NCBI GenBank assembly: GCA_021018995.1
Contig: CM037593.1
Location: forward strand, 15,280,088 to 15,344,087
Reading direction: 5' to 3'
Source: Chloranthus sessilifolius
Taxonomy: Eukaryota > Streptophyta > Magnoliopsida > Chloranthales > Chloranthaceae
DNA length: 64,000 nucleotides
Numbering within the stretch: the first letter of the stretch is position 1; every line of letters starts with the position of its first letter. A model generated the notes under the pieces. That model worked only from the letters and a program-made list of their open reading frames with translations. It did no database searches and was not told the origin of the DNA. This document shows positions 37,480-49,633 of this stretch, in pieces. The translations under genes were made by a program, and so were the position numbers.

Positions 37480-38312
37480 TTTCAAAAGTCACCTTCTCGA
37501 TGGGAACTTCATGGCTCTTGCACCATGCTACAAATTTTCTAGGATCGAGGTAATTGATCTTTGACATGCCCAAATCTACATTTTTCAAGTCTTGTTTAAT
37601 TTTTATATCCAGCTGCATTTTCTGTATCTTCACATTTGTCTATGCTACCTTCTTCTCTAACCTATAGATAATAAATTAGTAAAGCATATCAAACACTGCC
37701 ATTTATACAAAAATGTTGTGAGTTCAATTACATTTCAGGACTCAAGTTTTTCTTCGACTTCCCTTCTGCGTCTTTTAATGGGGGCTTCCCTTTTTTAGCC
37801 CTACACAAATCCACTTTCAGTTCCTCTAGCACCCCTATCACAACACGTAAAAGAAAATAAATAATCACAGATGAAGCGACAACCTAAATTACATATGTTT
37901 CTTCCTCAAACTCAAGAAACAACGAGAATTGAAAAAAAAAAATCCACAAAGGAAAAAGGAAACAATAGTAGTTAATGTGACTATTGATGCCACAAGACAA
38001 TCATAACTTCAATTCTAAGTTCCTAACATAGTTAGCTTACGTAACAATATCTTGGACCATACGAAGACATATCAAGTTCGATCGAGCCACCAAGAAAAAT
38101 GAATCGTCTCGGTATTGCCCGTTACATGATAATAAGCGATATTTATCAACAATACCCAAAACATCACCGAGACATGATTGCCAAATTTTAATCCTTGAGC
38201 TAGGTGGAAATGGTCAATTACCATCCTCACCATCTTCTCATTCAACCTTGTCATTTGTGCATCATGGGACTTTGAGACGTTGATGGTTGCATATGATTGC
38301 AACTTACATTAC
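37480..38312 (-). pseudogene. DNA topoisomerase I fragment with active-site motif
   Basis: Three exons on the minus strand. About 38310-38231 reads AIICNHQR then, after a one-base shift, VSKSHDAQMTRLNEKM. 37835-37735 reads VLEELKVDL and AKKGKPPLKDAEGKSKKNLS. 37661-37442 reads [17 protein letters not shown], then [12 protein letters not shown] and [20 protein letters not shown] contains the tyrosine that forms the covalent DNA bond in type IB enzymes. The C-terminal end is lost and the TAG and frameshift bar function. The exon-intron layout is kept, showing capture at DNA level. Confidence 0.85.
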
Positions 38313-38828
38313 AAAAGAAAATGATATTGAGAATGCGAATGCCATCCGAAATGGATAAAATAGGCGAGAACAGGTTACCACTTTGTTGGCGGTTTGATAA
38401 ACAACAATTTTTTCTCGGAATATTGCCATCCTTGGTTTCTTTACTCAATCGCCATATGATGATTCAAACATTTCAAATCAACAATTCATGACATTAGCAA
38501 ATGGCACGTTGCTTGCATAGATGAACACTTTATTGAAGGAAACAAGCACAATGATAAAGGTCTCAAAGGGCCTCAAGCAGAAAATAGTTAACAAAAAATT
38601 TATTAAAGCTTGACCTTCTTTTTTGATATTGTGAGATATAAAATCCGATCTTGATACATATCAAAATCTTGGTGGTATTATCGATATATCGGTGATTTCA
38701 GCTTTTCTTCATTAAATGAGATTGGTGAAATACTGGGATAAATATTTCATCTTATTAAGGTAAAATAATTACAAGATTGGTAAATTTTTAAACTGGCTTT
38801 ACTATATATGGTAAACAATGATGCACAT

Positions 38829-38918
38829 GCAGTTTATTATAGTAAGACAATGATTTTACCTTGCAGTTTATTATAGTAAGACAATGATTTTACCTTACAG
38901 TTCATTATAGTAAGACTA
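38829..38918. repeat. Tandem 34-bp repeat
   Basis: GCAGTTTATTATAGTAAGAC begins at 38829 and 38863, with a diverged third unit at 38897. Confidence 0.9.
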
Positions 38919-41900
38919 ATATAGCAAGACTAAGATGAGAAATCTAAAACAAAATCAGTTTCAAAATACCTTTCATCAAAAAATACGACTATATATACCA
39001 AAAATATCATCTATAACAAAAAAATACGAGCAGTATAAACAGGATCTTGTAAATACAGGGCAGTACATATCCAGTAAGCTCATATGGGTATATACTGCTT
39101 TGAAAGAACCAGTACCGTATATTGGGTCACTGGCTGGACTGATTTTACTAGATTTTAAGCCATGTTATCCAAGTCCTAACATCCAGTTTAATTTAAAGAC
39201 CATACCCATGTTGTAACTAGGCATCATTATCAAAGAGCAATCTGATCGTGTCCCTTCACTCATGAAATATGGAACAAAATGCACATTCTACTAGCACACA
39301 ATTAATCTAAGATGTTCAATGAAGTCGTACCCATTCCACTTAGGGCATGAATTTTAAATTAGCCCAGTATTAAGGAACTGGACAGATCAATGCATTGAAC
39401 AGGCTCTGAGACCCACACGGATCTCCATGCTCTTTAACTCTGCACACGCCCCAAGGTCCATGAGACACACGGCTCACATACAGTGTGCCACTGATCAGGT
39501 TGGTCATTGTATAGCAACTCTTGCAAAATAAACTGAAATACATTGTAATACTTTATCTGTCATGATTTTGATAACATGTTTAGTGAGGTAATAACTAATA
39601 ACTCCAAAGTATATCAGTAGCTGCAATTTGGAAATGATTGGCTACAAACGGGAAGACTTTGAGTCAGGCGGATGCTCAGCAATTGGGAGATGGATGGTGC
39701 TAGGCTGCAAGGTATTGTCACCTATAAAAGGGAAGCCCATCAGATGCAAGTGTGTTAGGACCTTTCAATTGATTGTGGCATTGAGTTCAACGGTGGTATG
39801 GATAAACATAACCATTTAAATGTTTACATTTAGAGCTCGGTCATCTCTGTTTTGCATCTAGCGACATTGTTTAGCCAGGCCGAGGCGGATGCTCAACTTT
39901 CAAGAGATGAATGGTACTAGACAACAAGGCACTCACTTCCATTGGAGAACCTCTAGACCCTCTGTTAAAGCAGGTTCCTATTATATTTGCTAGGAATGTC
40001 TTGATTTTGTCATTCAGGTAATTGTTTTTGGAATGTGCAGCTAGTGGGATGGGAATTGTCTTCCTTAGTTTCATGTCAATGGTTTCAATGAAGAAAGTAG
40101 GCTGGCTTGATGATTTTTCTCAGATCTTGGAAGTTGTTATCAGATTCCATCACCCCCAGGAAGAGGTTTGGTGTCAGCTGAAGACGGAAAAGGAAATCAT
40201 TTTGACTACCTTATTTCTCGCTGTACTAACTAGACTACTAGAGTACCAACTAGATTCTTTTCTAGCTCTAGAGGATAGACCCAGCCACACAGGAAGATCC
40301 ACTTTCTCCATTTTTCAAAATAACTAGCTCTATATACCAAAACTAAAATATTTAGCGGACATGGATGGGCACAGAATTTTCAGAAAAAAAACATTAGCCC
40401 AAAATTCTGTGCCATCCTGTTTAGCTACATATTTCAAGTTTTTTATATAGAGCCAATTATTCTCAAAACCAATCCAATTTTGCTGAATTTACTGTAATTT
40501 TTAATATAGAACTGCCGAAAAACATCTTTCACAAACTGATATAAGACACGAATTCAGATATTGAAACCAATTCAAGGCTCTGATTTAGTGACAAAACCCA
40601 TTTAAAATTGATTCAAAACCCAATTTAAGGATCTAATTAAGTTACAGAAACCCACACATGTCACTCTGGAACCCAATTGAAGACTCTAAATCACTCCCTA
40701 ACCAATTTGAATACTCCAATTTGGTAACATAACAATTCTAAAAATTAGTCGACTTATTATAAGAACCTAATTCGCAATTGGAGACTCAAATCTATTGAAG
40801 AAAGAAAACCCATAATTGAAGAACGGATTATCAAATCAAATCAAATTTAAACCAAGGGCCAGTTTAGAATAAAAATCTCAGTAGATTAGATTAATATTGC
40901 TGCTCCTTAAGGAAAAATATTGAAAGTAGGCTATGCTATACTACTAATGGTGAAAAATTTTCCCCAAATCATTATCACACGTCATTTCAAGAGTTAAAGT
41001 GATTTTGATAGCGATGCGTGGCAAATTGCTCAAGAAAATTAATCAAAAATAGCTGCGCCTGTGATTATTTTAACTTAGGGGCATAAGTGTTAATCTAATC
41101 TAAGTAGATTTTTTTTCTTTTCCAAGCTGGTCTCAAGCAAATTAAAGATTAAATCAGTAAGAGAAATGATATAAAAATTCTTCACAAAAGCCAACTCAAG
41201 ATTAAATCATTGAGAGAAATACCATAAGATTATGAGAAAAATAATCCATAACTCTAAATTTAGCACAATAGGATGGGTTTTGAAAATAAGTAGCTCTATA
41301 TACCAATTTCTGGGCAAAAAACATCAGCCCAGAAGTCTGTGCCCATTCTGTTTTCCTAAGTATTTCAGTTTTTATATACATAGCTAATTATAATCAAAAC
41401 TCATCCTGTTTTGCTGATTTTACCCTAATTTTTAATATAGAAATGCCGAAAAACTTCATTACCAAACTGATTCAAGACACCTTGCTAGCCTTGGTCCAGG
41501 GCCGGCCCTGGATGATAAAATACTAACTCAAAAACTGAAATTGTGAAAAAATACTCAATGGAGACAACCTACTTTTGGATTTATTGATCCTTCCCAGGCC
41601 ATTAGATTTGTTGTCATTGATTCCAGTCTAGCTGCAATTCCTGTATTGAGAAGTCATATGAACAAGGGCATATGCTTGTCGAAAACAAGTCGAATTAATA
41701 TCTACATATTTAATCATTCAATTTAACATATTATATGGTTCAAAACACCATTAAAACAGGGTCCTCAAAATCTACTAATTTGTAGGATCTTGATCAGATG
41801 GCAATGATCAATCGATCAGATCTGAGGTAGAGTGCATATATAGAACCAAGAGTCATGATACAATGTAGCAGAATCAGATGCAAGTGGGTACCAACCTGAA

Positions 41901-42329
41901 CTCATCTGTATTAACTGATATATATATATATATATATAATCAATTAATTACACAATTAATTAAAAAAAAATCAGACCGGAATTAACTTACAAAACTTGGT
42001 CTCTCCTATTACTAAAGTTTTCCTGAAATTTTTAACACCGTCTAGACTTGAATATTAAAATTTGCTTTCAAAATTTCAAAATCCGAACATGAGGGCATTA
42101 AAACAATGTCATTGTCACCAAATTTGGGAATTCATGTTATATACACAATCGATTAAGTGATCAATTAATAAAAATTCCAAAATTTCAATCCATATTCTAT
42201 ACACAATCAATTAATTAATTAATTAAGAAAAATCAGGACCTTGATTAAATTTCAAAACTCGATCAAAATCTCTCATTACTGAAATTTTAAACATTAATCA
42301 TACTACTTAAAAGTGAGTTAAAATTACTT
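38919..42329. other. CACTA-2 interior with internal repeats, no gene
   Basis: A stretch at about 39660-39740 (AGGCGGATGCTCAGCAATTG) is echoed at 39885-39955. A longer pair of direct repeats of about 200 bp lies at 40325-40560 and 41285-41485. A fold-back with arms AGTAGATTAGATTAA and TTAATCTAATCTAAGTAG lies between them (about 40857-41134). The open stretch at 40022-40327 has no family feature. Confidence 0.5.
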
Positions 42330-43330
42330 ATACGAATCCATGATTAATGTCAAATCAAACAAAACCAAATTGACAAACCACGTTAAGGGTTGCGTAAACG
42401 AACTTGCATCTGAGAACGATGTGGGGAGATTCGGGGTTCTTCGATTGCTCGTAGAGTACATGATGAGTGATCGTCATCAGATTCGTTTGGAAAGCATCAG
42501 CCTCATTATCCGTGTCTCGGATCAATCTTCTTCCTCCCCAGCCGTCTTCTCTCTCAACGAGCCCAAATTTAGGGTTTCTGGAACTTAGAGTTGGTGGAAC
42601 TTAGGGTTGCATCTTCGAGCTCAGTCCAAAATTCAATGAATTTCCTGCATCAACAACAACTAAAACTATATAAATAAAAAACAGAGGATGATAAATCAGG
42701 CTAAGAAATATGAAATTAAAATATTGGGAGGAGAATATGATTAGATGACCTTTGATGCTGCCAAATTTGGGAGTCGGCACTTGATTTGATCCCCAATATA
42801 GCTCAAAATAGTAAAATTAGGGTTCCCCAAATGGATCTTTACAATATTATGATTGGATTAAAGATTATAATATTGATTTTGATCTTCAATGCCAAACGAT
42901 TCAACAGAATCTCAATTTCAATCTAAAACCTTCAATAGAATCTTGTTGGGCTCAAACCGCTTCGCGCAAACCCAATCGATTCAGCTCAAACTGATTTCGA
43001 TCGTTTCAAACCCTACCTCAAACACTTCTTCTCAAACCCTAGGTCACACCGATTTTGATCATCTCAAACCCTAGCTCAAACCGATTTCGATCGTCTCAAA
43101 CCCTAGCACAGATCGAGGTGAAAAATGTTGAAATCTCTATATCGGAGCACGGATCGAAGTGAAAATGCTCAGATCTAAGTTGAGAATAGAAGTAAAATCT
43201 AAGTATTTTCAAGTTTATTCAGTTTCTGGGGAAGAGAAAGGAGAGACTATTCTTTCGACGAAATGACTTCGAGTTTCTCTCGACGAAATGGCTGAGGTTT
43301 TTTTGATATGGTATTTATATAGGAAGAGAG
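42330..43330 (-). promoter_or_regulatory. Putative promoter side of CACTA-2
   Basis: On the plus strand AAACCCTAG-type words recur at about 43012-43110, beside repeated CCGATTTCGATCGTCTC. AAACCCTA is the plant telo-box found near promoters of growth genes. A GTATTTATATAGG near 43310 may be a TATA box. Since the captured fragments all read leftward, a promoter here could drive a read-through transcript. Inferred only. Confidence 0.3.
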
Positions 43331-43429
43331 AGACATATCATGGCACATTGAGGGGCTGAGATCTATTTTTAGAGAGAGAGTGAGAGAGGGTCATCGAGAG
43401 GCTGCGGTCGAGTGAGGCTCTTGATTGAA

Positions 43430-43673
43430 CTCAGTGACACTTTTAGAAGACGGCCTTTCAAGTCGACCATAATGGTTCCACCCATATAAAATATATGGAG
43501 ATGGTCAACACCGTCTTCATATATCATTTTATACCAGGAGACAGCTAAAGTAGTCTCGAATGTAATTATTGGAGATGACTTTTAAAAAGGTCGTCTCTAA
43601 TAAAAGATTATTAAGGACTGTCTCTAAAAGCCGTCTCCAATATCCGTCTCTAATAAAAGGTATTTTTGTAGTG
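43430..43673. repeat. Right terminus of CACTA-2
   Basis: Subterminal GGAGACGGC-type words and terminal TTTTTGTAGTG. The words match those at 31160-31450. Confidence 0.9.
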
Positions 43674-44118
43674 ACGATACGCGTCGCATATCGTCCAATA
43701 CATTCAATGTATCGGTGATACATTGAACGTATCGTTTCAATACATTTTTTTTTTTTCAAAAAATAAAAAAAAATCAAATTATCGTCCGTATCGGCCGATA
43801 CGGACGATACGTATCGCGTATCGTTCGATACATTCAATGTATCGGCGATATATTGAATGTATCGTTTTGATACCTTTTTTTTTTCCAAAAAATTCATAAA
43901 TCAAATTATCGGACAATAATTTGAAATTATCGTCCAATAATTTGAATGTATCGTCCATATCGTCCGATACGGGCGATACATTGCCCGTATCAGACGATAA
44001 TTACCTTATTTTTTAGGGGATACGATACATAGGCAATATATCGTACCGCCCAGGTCCAAGACCGATACGTATCGGTATCGGACGATTTTTTGACCCATGC
44101 TGGCATCGTCACCGAAAG

Positions 44119-44850
44119 ATGCAGACGGAAATAGAAGAATACCTAGAAATGTGGGAGAGATGGTTGTGTTCGATTGTTCGTCCCGGATTATGTATCCCTA
44201 GAACTGTGAATTTTTCTCAGCCACTGGGTGACAGCTTGCCTAAAAATTTAGTGGAACATCTCTTTGCTTTTAGAACTCGAACGGTCATCATGGCTAGCCA
44301 AGCACCTAGAACTACAAAGCCTAGGAGGAAAACAGCTACACAACATGGTTTGTTGATTCATACATATGTGCAATTCATTTTAGTTTGATCACAAGCAATA
44401 TGTGTAATTATAATGGACTTCACATCTGCAGGGGGTCTGGCATTGGCTGATCTTCGACAAGCCATTGAGGATTACTTACCAGTAATATTGGGATTAGTAA
44501 AAGACGATAACTTGAGCCCTACCATTAAAAATGAACAATTTATTTTGATATATATTAGTGGCATATCTACTCACTTTAGTTTTATATCTTTTTGGTTGCG
44601 TGACTTTATTGTACAGGAAGCCAGCTAAAACACAAGGTGCAGTTTGTGTGGGTTAATGAGGAGGATGAGGCAGAGGTATGTAAAATTATATCCATGTAGT
44701 TTTTTAATAATTCTTTTTCTTGAGTCAGTATATATCTGACTTGATGGCTAATTCAAATCGTTTTATTTGTAGGAAACATCCATTGCAAATGCTTGGTATG
44801 AGGTATTGTCAGTTGTACACCTGATGGCTATGTTATCCTTATTACACTGA
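44119..44850 (+). pseudogene. BRO1-domain-like gene, 5' exons, broken
   Basis: Exon 1 (44119-44347) reads MQTEIEEYLEMWERWLCSIV and later LPKNLVEHLFAFRTRTVIMA. Exon 2 (44432-44506) reads GLALADLRQAIEDYLPVILG and LVKD. Exon 3 (44617-44675) reads SQLKHKVQFVWVNEEDEAE. Exon 4 (from 44773) reads ETSIANAWYEVLSVVHLMAM and stops at 44848. Phases agree across exons. This fits plant BRO1-like proteins related to ESCRT-associated factors. The donor after exon 2 is AT instead of GT, and the frame ends early in the domain. The family call is from memory. Confidence 0.5.
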
Positions 44851-45349
44851 CAAAAGTATCAGAAGGTGGGTATCTAGAGGTAAACCATTTGCTATTGATG
44901 TTTCTTCTCTGTCTAATTTTAATTATTTAAAGAATGAATGAACTAAAGAAATGGCCATGATTGGGTTTATTAATTTAAGGACTACATTGTTGTTATAGGG
45001 ATATACTGAGTTAGAAGAGATAAACCCCTTATATAGAGGCTAACAGAGACACTACTTCTATTTCTACTCAATATGGGACTAAACCCACAACCCAACTAGA
45101 CACTCATAACATTAACACACGACTGTTACTTCCAACACACTATACATGACATTATCTCCAATACTCTCCTTCAAGTTAGAGTGTTCATGACATGAATATC
45201 CAATTTGCCTACAAATACATAATAATAAACATGTCTTCTAACATCGTCTCCCACTTATTATATGTCAAATCTCTGACTTCTCTGGAGTGTTTTAATCATA
45301 GGCAGTGGAAGGATATTATACATCTATAAAATATTGGAAACTTGTCAGA

Positions 45350-45595
45350 TATATTAAAAGAATTACCCATGCCATTACAACTAATTTTCTTGTCAAATCT
45401 GTACTGGGATCGGGACATTGCTGCTATCAGTCGGTCATTGAGAATAATTACAAACTTAATTGCAGCCGGGGCACTTCAATTTAGTGCGGTGTTGGATGAC
45501 ATGATATGTACACTTTTAGGATTCACTCCTGTCATAGCTAGCATGAATTTTTTGGATGGTAATCCAGTAGCAATGAAGGTAAGTTTATGATGTCC
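45350..45595 (+). pseudogene. Conserved-looking exon, gene not identified
   Basis: The frame reads ELPMPLQLIFLSNLYWDRDI, then RIITNLIAAGALQFSAVLDD and FTPVIASMNFLDGNPVAMK, ending at the strong donor GTAAGT. An exon at 47594-47656 continues in phase as TFYILKKLFDDSGSGMWNS and then stops. The solo LTR lies in the intron between them. It looks like a real protein but I do not recognise the family, and it need not belong to the BRO1-like gene. Confidence 0.4.
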
Positions 45596-46050
45596 TTGAG
45601 AACTAAGGAACTTCTAACATTATGATGCCTGATGTGATATTTTAATTGTAATATTTTACTCGCAAGCGCACGAATTAGATTGTATATAGTGAGTGCAGAG
45701 TACGAGATCGTTCTTATGAGGACTATTTTTGAAATATCTAAAAAGACAAAACAGTAATTCAATAAATCTATCAAAATCTAACAGTATTCTACCAGTCTTA
45801 TGATTTAAGTGATTTGATGAAATGATAATTACTGACTACAAACTAAAATTTAATTGATAATTCAAAAATAAAGATAAAGATGATACTAAATTCTCATATT
45901 TTTTATCTGTTCTTCCCATAATATAAATCTAAGGATTAAACTATGAGATATACCATTGAAACACATATTTTATGAAAGATAAATAGTCAAAACCCCAATA
46001 AGTTCTACGTTGCATCCCTGCAATCAGTACTTAGATGATTTTCATATATA

Positions 46051-46382
46051 GATCTGAGATCAAGGGCATGGCTCGGCACACTTGATCTCAGGTTCAAATA
46101 AAAATCATCCCCAAAGTGGGTGAAAATTCTAACAAAAATACCATCATAGATCTGAAATCAAGGGCATGGCTCGACACACTTGATTTCAGATTAGGGAGTA
46201 ATTAAGATAAAATTACCATTACAGATCCAAGATCCAGGGCATGGCTCGGCACACTCGATCCCGGATCATAATCGTAATTAGATCCACACGATGAAAGCAA
46301 AAAGACCATATAACAATGATTGGGGTAAAATTACTGTCACAGATATGAGATCCCAGGCATGGCTCGACACACGCGATCTCAA
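46051..46382 (-). repeat. Four-copy hairpin array in the solo LTR
   Basis: Units at 46051-46091, 46150-46191, 46224-46266 and 46342-46382 share the loop GGCATGGCTCGRCACAC. Unit 1 has the stem CTGAGATCAAG with CTTGATCTCAG. Unit 2 has CTGAAATCAAG with CTTGATTTCAG, a matched change on both sides. Units 3 and 4 have weaker stems. Downstream of the TATA box, it should be in the RNA. Confidence 0.85.
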
Positions 46383-46894
46383 TTAGTGGCGGGGATTTCA
46401 TCCGTTCGTGATAACATAACAACCATAAAATAAGATCTTATATTTTAATCCTAAATTTATATTATTAAAAATATATCCCTCAGATGGGAATCATTAGATC
46501 CCCATCCCTATGAATTTAGTCACACATATTGTAATTAAGTGACATAAATAAATAAGGAAGGGAAAATAACATTAATTTAATGAATTAAAAATACCTCAAA
46601 CTTTAACAGAAATTACTTTGATCCAAAAGTACGATGATCTTCAGAAACGAAATTAATATAGAAATCAACTGAACAAAAATAATAAACTGAAGGAATGAAT
46701 ACTGAAAAATTAAAGGAAAAAAGCTCTAAAAAAGGAATAATAAAAACTCTCTATTTCTATGTCTAACTATGAAAAAGAAAAACTAAAAATAACTCTCTAA
46801 AACTAATCCTAATTTTCTATCTCACCCTCCTGAAGTGTTTGAGTTGGCTTTAAATAATATCCAAGTCGCGGAAGTGTCCCAACTCGATAAGTCA

Positions 46895-47008
46895 GGGTCG
46901 ATTAATTGACCCTGCAAAAAATTCTAAAAATCTGCTTTAAAGTGTCAGTTCCATGTCAGACTACTGTTGCCCCTCGATTAATCGACCAAAAGGGTCGATG
47001 CATCGACC
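46895..47008. repeat. Palindrome array in U3 of the solo LTR
   Basis: GGGTCGATTAATTGACCC (46895-46912, near-perfect), TCGATTAATCGA (46974-46985) and GGTCGATGCATCGACC (46993-47008), the last two perfect palindromes. On the minus strand they are just upstream of the TATA-like box. Confidence 0.9.
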
Positions 47009-47819
47009 TCCCAGAAATTCGTGAATTCCAGCCCACTTTTACATCAGACGCTGCTTTGGTATTTTGGCCATATCTTTCTGTCCCAAACTTGGATTGACAT
47101 GATTCTTATGCCATTGGAAAGCTGACAGAAAGATCTACAACTTTTGTGTTTTGATAATTTCATAATTCGGCCATCTTGAAGGTCTAAATTGAGCTGAAAG
47201 TCGTACCAAATTCTCGATGGCCCAAAGTTGCAGTGTTTTGACATTATTTTCAGAATTCTTAGGCTGTTTTCTGCACTTGACTTGTATTTACCTGAAACAC
47301 TTCAAATCTAATAATTCTCATCAGATAGCCTTCATCGAATAACTAAATGTAGGTATTTAGGGGTGAAATATCATCATATTCACTACTCATCAATGCCCTT
47401 TATTCCTATAATACAAACATATATGAGAAGAAATTTCATACTGTAACCATTCTTTTGGCCCGATTTCTTGGAATTCAACAAATATAATAGTTTTAAGGCC
47501 TTATATTAGACATAGTCACTTGCAATCATGGTTGATTTAGTTCCTTTTTATCCTTATGGTGAGTGATAATGTTATGACTTTTGATTCATGCAGACTTTTT
47601 ACATTTTAAAGAAACTATTTGACGACAGTGGTAGTGGTATGTGGAATTCTTAAAGCGTTATTGGGTTGCTCTCACAGGCATTTATTCTCAGGGTTTTTTC
47701 TTATCACGGCACTAGTTGATCTTTACGAAAATTCCATAATTTGTTAGCCTCAACTTGCTCTGGAATGTATAGGTCATTGGCTCTGATTAAAATGCATCTG
47801 GAAGGGTCTTATATGAATT

Positions 47820-47935
47820 GACTGAGGGCATAGCGGTCTTTCTATCTCGTGTTGCTTTGGGACTGAAAACTCATTTATCATCTGACGTTACTGAGGTCTC
47901 GTCTATCCCTTCAGTAGAGTAAACTTCAAAACAGA
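47820..47935 (+). pseudogene. Exon-like fragment, unidentified
   Basis: The plus frame reads EGIAVFLSRVALGLKTHLSS, DVTEVSSIPSVE, then stop. Possibly from the same gene as the 45350 exon; family unknown. Confidence 0.3.
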
Positions 47936-47939
47936 TATT

Positions 47940-49633
47940 GGATCATGCTAAAGAATGTGGCAATTAAATTTTGTTTAATTGAGGTCTCATCTATCCCTTC
48001 ACACCTTCTGCTACAAGGTATGAGAATTTGCAGTTAATTTTTTTTTTTTTGCTTTTCTATTAGTGTTTAAAAAATTGATCATATACTTCAAAAATTCACC
48101 ATGTTAAGAATCGAAAATAGTGTGGCATCTTAATCAGTGCGCTAAATTGAAATTTTGAGTATTTTCTATAAGTCATTGTGTTTTATCAGATGTATTTATC
48201 AGGATCATGTACTTTTTCTGCACTTATTCTTAATTTATAGGTTTAATTGTATTTTCAGTTTTGGTCCCCAACCTGTCATCCACTTTTGGACCTGACCTGC
48301 ATTTGTTAAAAAAACGATATACCTATATATTGTGTAGCAAACAGGTACCAGGCTCGGTTCAGGTCGGGTTTTGGCTAACTTGAATACAATCTATTTATAT
48401 AGCAGGTCAATATTTTCAACCCGGCCTATTAGATGGGGATTCTTTAGATTGAAGTCATCAATATCTCAGTTTAATGATATGTTCCTTTTGATTTCAAGCG
48501 AAATTTTTCGATTTGAAGCTCACCTCAAATTGATCACTAGGGGACGGGGACGGGGACACTTGGCAAGAGAGGCGAAGCAAATTTAATTTTTTTTGTTCTT
48601 TTATTTTGAAAATGGGCCATGAAGTCTTTAGATTGTTAACCCTCTTTCTTTTATTCTTTTTTTTATTTAAATAAAAGGATTGGGTATACATAATTTAAAA
48701 TATTTGGCTGACTTGAAATGTTAAAATGCAATTTTTTGTTTGAATAAAAGAATTGGACATCTATTTAATGTAATAATGACATTAAATGATTTGCATTTGA
48801 GTTAAATGGATGTGTTGAAATATGAGATTAATAGCCTTTTTTTCTTTATATAATTTTTTTTAAAGCATTAAAAAAATATATTAAAAAATTTCTTTAAAAA
48901 AAGTATTAAAAAAATTGCATTAAAAAAAATATTAAAAAATTTTATTAAAAAATTTTTTAAAAATTGCATTAAAAAAATATTTAAAAAATCATTAAAAAAA
49001 TTATTTAAAAAAAATTGCATAAAAAATCGTTGACGTAATTCTTTTTTTTTTAAAATAGTAGTTTAAGAAAAAAATTGCATAAAAAAATACTACTAAAAGC
49101 AGCGGTGTTTTTTCTATGACTGTCAAGAGCAGTCGTTGTTGAAGTTCATAAATCATTGTCGTGTATAGTAATAAAAAAAATCACTATATTTTTTACAACT
49201 GGTTTGGGCAATGATTTTAAAAAAAAATCATAATCAAAGACACTGATTTTTAAAAAAAATTACTGTTTAAGGCAGTGATTTTTTTAGCTTTTTCATGTAG
49301 TGGGACAAGGTAACATATCTGGTCCACACAAACTTGCAGCCTTGTGATACCTATTCTCCTGATCGGGTGTCATTGATAAGACCGACTCGATGATCATAAC
49401 TATTATGCTAAAAGAATTAAAATATAAAATATAAAATTGCCCAGTAAAGGGCATCAATCATGGTGAAAAATGAACGACAAGACCAAATATAATTTTAGCG
49501 TTCATTTTACATGCAATTGACTCTTTTGACTGCATAATTTTATATTTTATATTTTAATTATTTTTTTCAAAATAATTGTGATTATCAAACTGCTCTTATC
49601 CATGACATCCAATCATGTGAATGGTGCCACGTG
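47940..49633. other. AT-rich, no gene; possible CACTA terminus
   Basis: 48840-49090 is A/T runs. At 49100-49310 AGCAGCGGTG, GGCAGTGATTTTTTT words precede TTTTTCATGTAGTG, which read inverted is CACTACATGAAAAA. That resembles a CACTA end with subterminal repeats, but no left partner is visible. Confidence 0.35.

Larger units (their letters stand above)
45630..47392 (-). mobile_element. Solo LTR, 1763 bp
   Basis: It starts TGATGTGATA and ends ACTCATCA, flanked by a perfect 5-bp duplication ATGCC (45625-45629, 47393-47397). No internal region. Read on the minus strand it has palindromes (46895-47008), a TATTTAAAG box at about 46848-46856, then four hairpin repeats (46051-46382), and ends in the sequence containing CGCAAGCGCACGAATTAG. 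Recombination between two LTRs of a retrotransposon would leave this. Confidence 0.9.

Noticed and set aside
43529..43897. A 122-codon minus frame
   Set aside because: It crosses the CACTA-2 end and the CGATACGTATCG words of the fold-back element, so it is repeat-derived.
44990..45300. A Ty1/copia LTR fragment
   Set aside because: Phrases such as CCAATACTCTCCTTCAAGTTAGA resemble copia LTR-end text, but I could find no termini, duplication or coding sequence, so it was not listed as a feature.
46051..46382. A CRISPR-like array because of regular spaced repeats
   Set aside because: This is a plant LTR. The repeats are hairpins with diverging stems, spacers are not uniform, and no cas genes are present.
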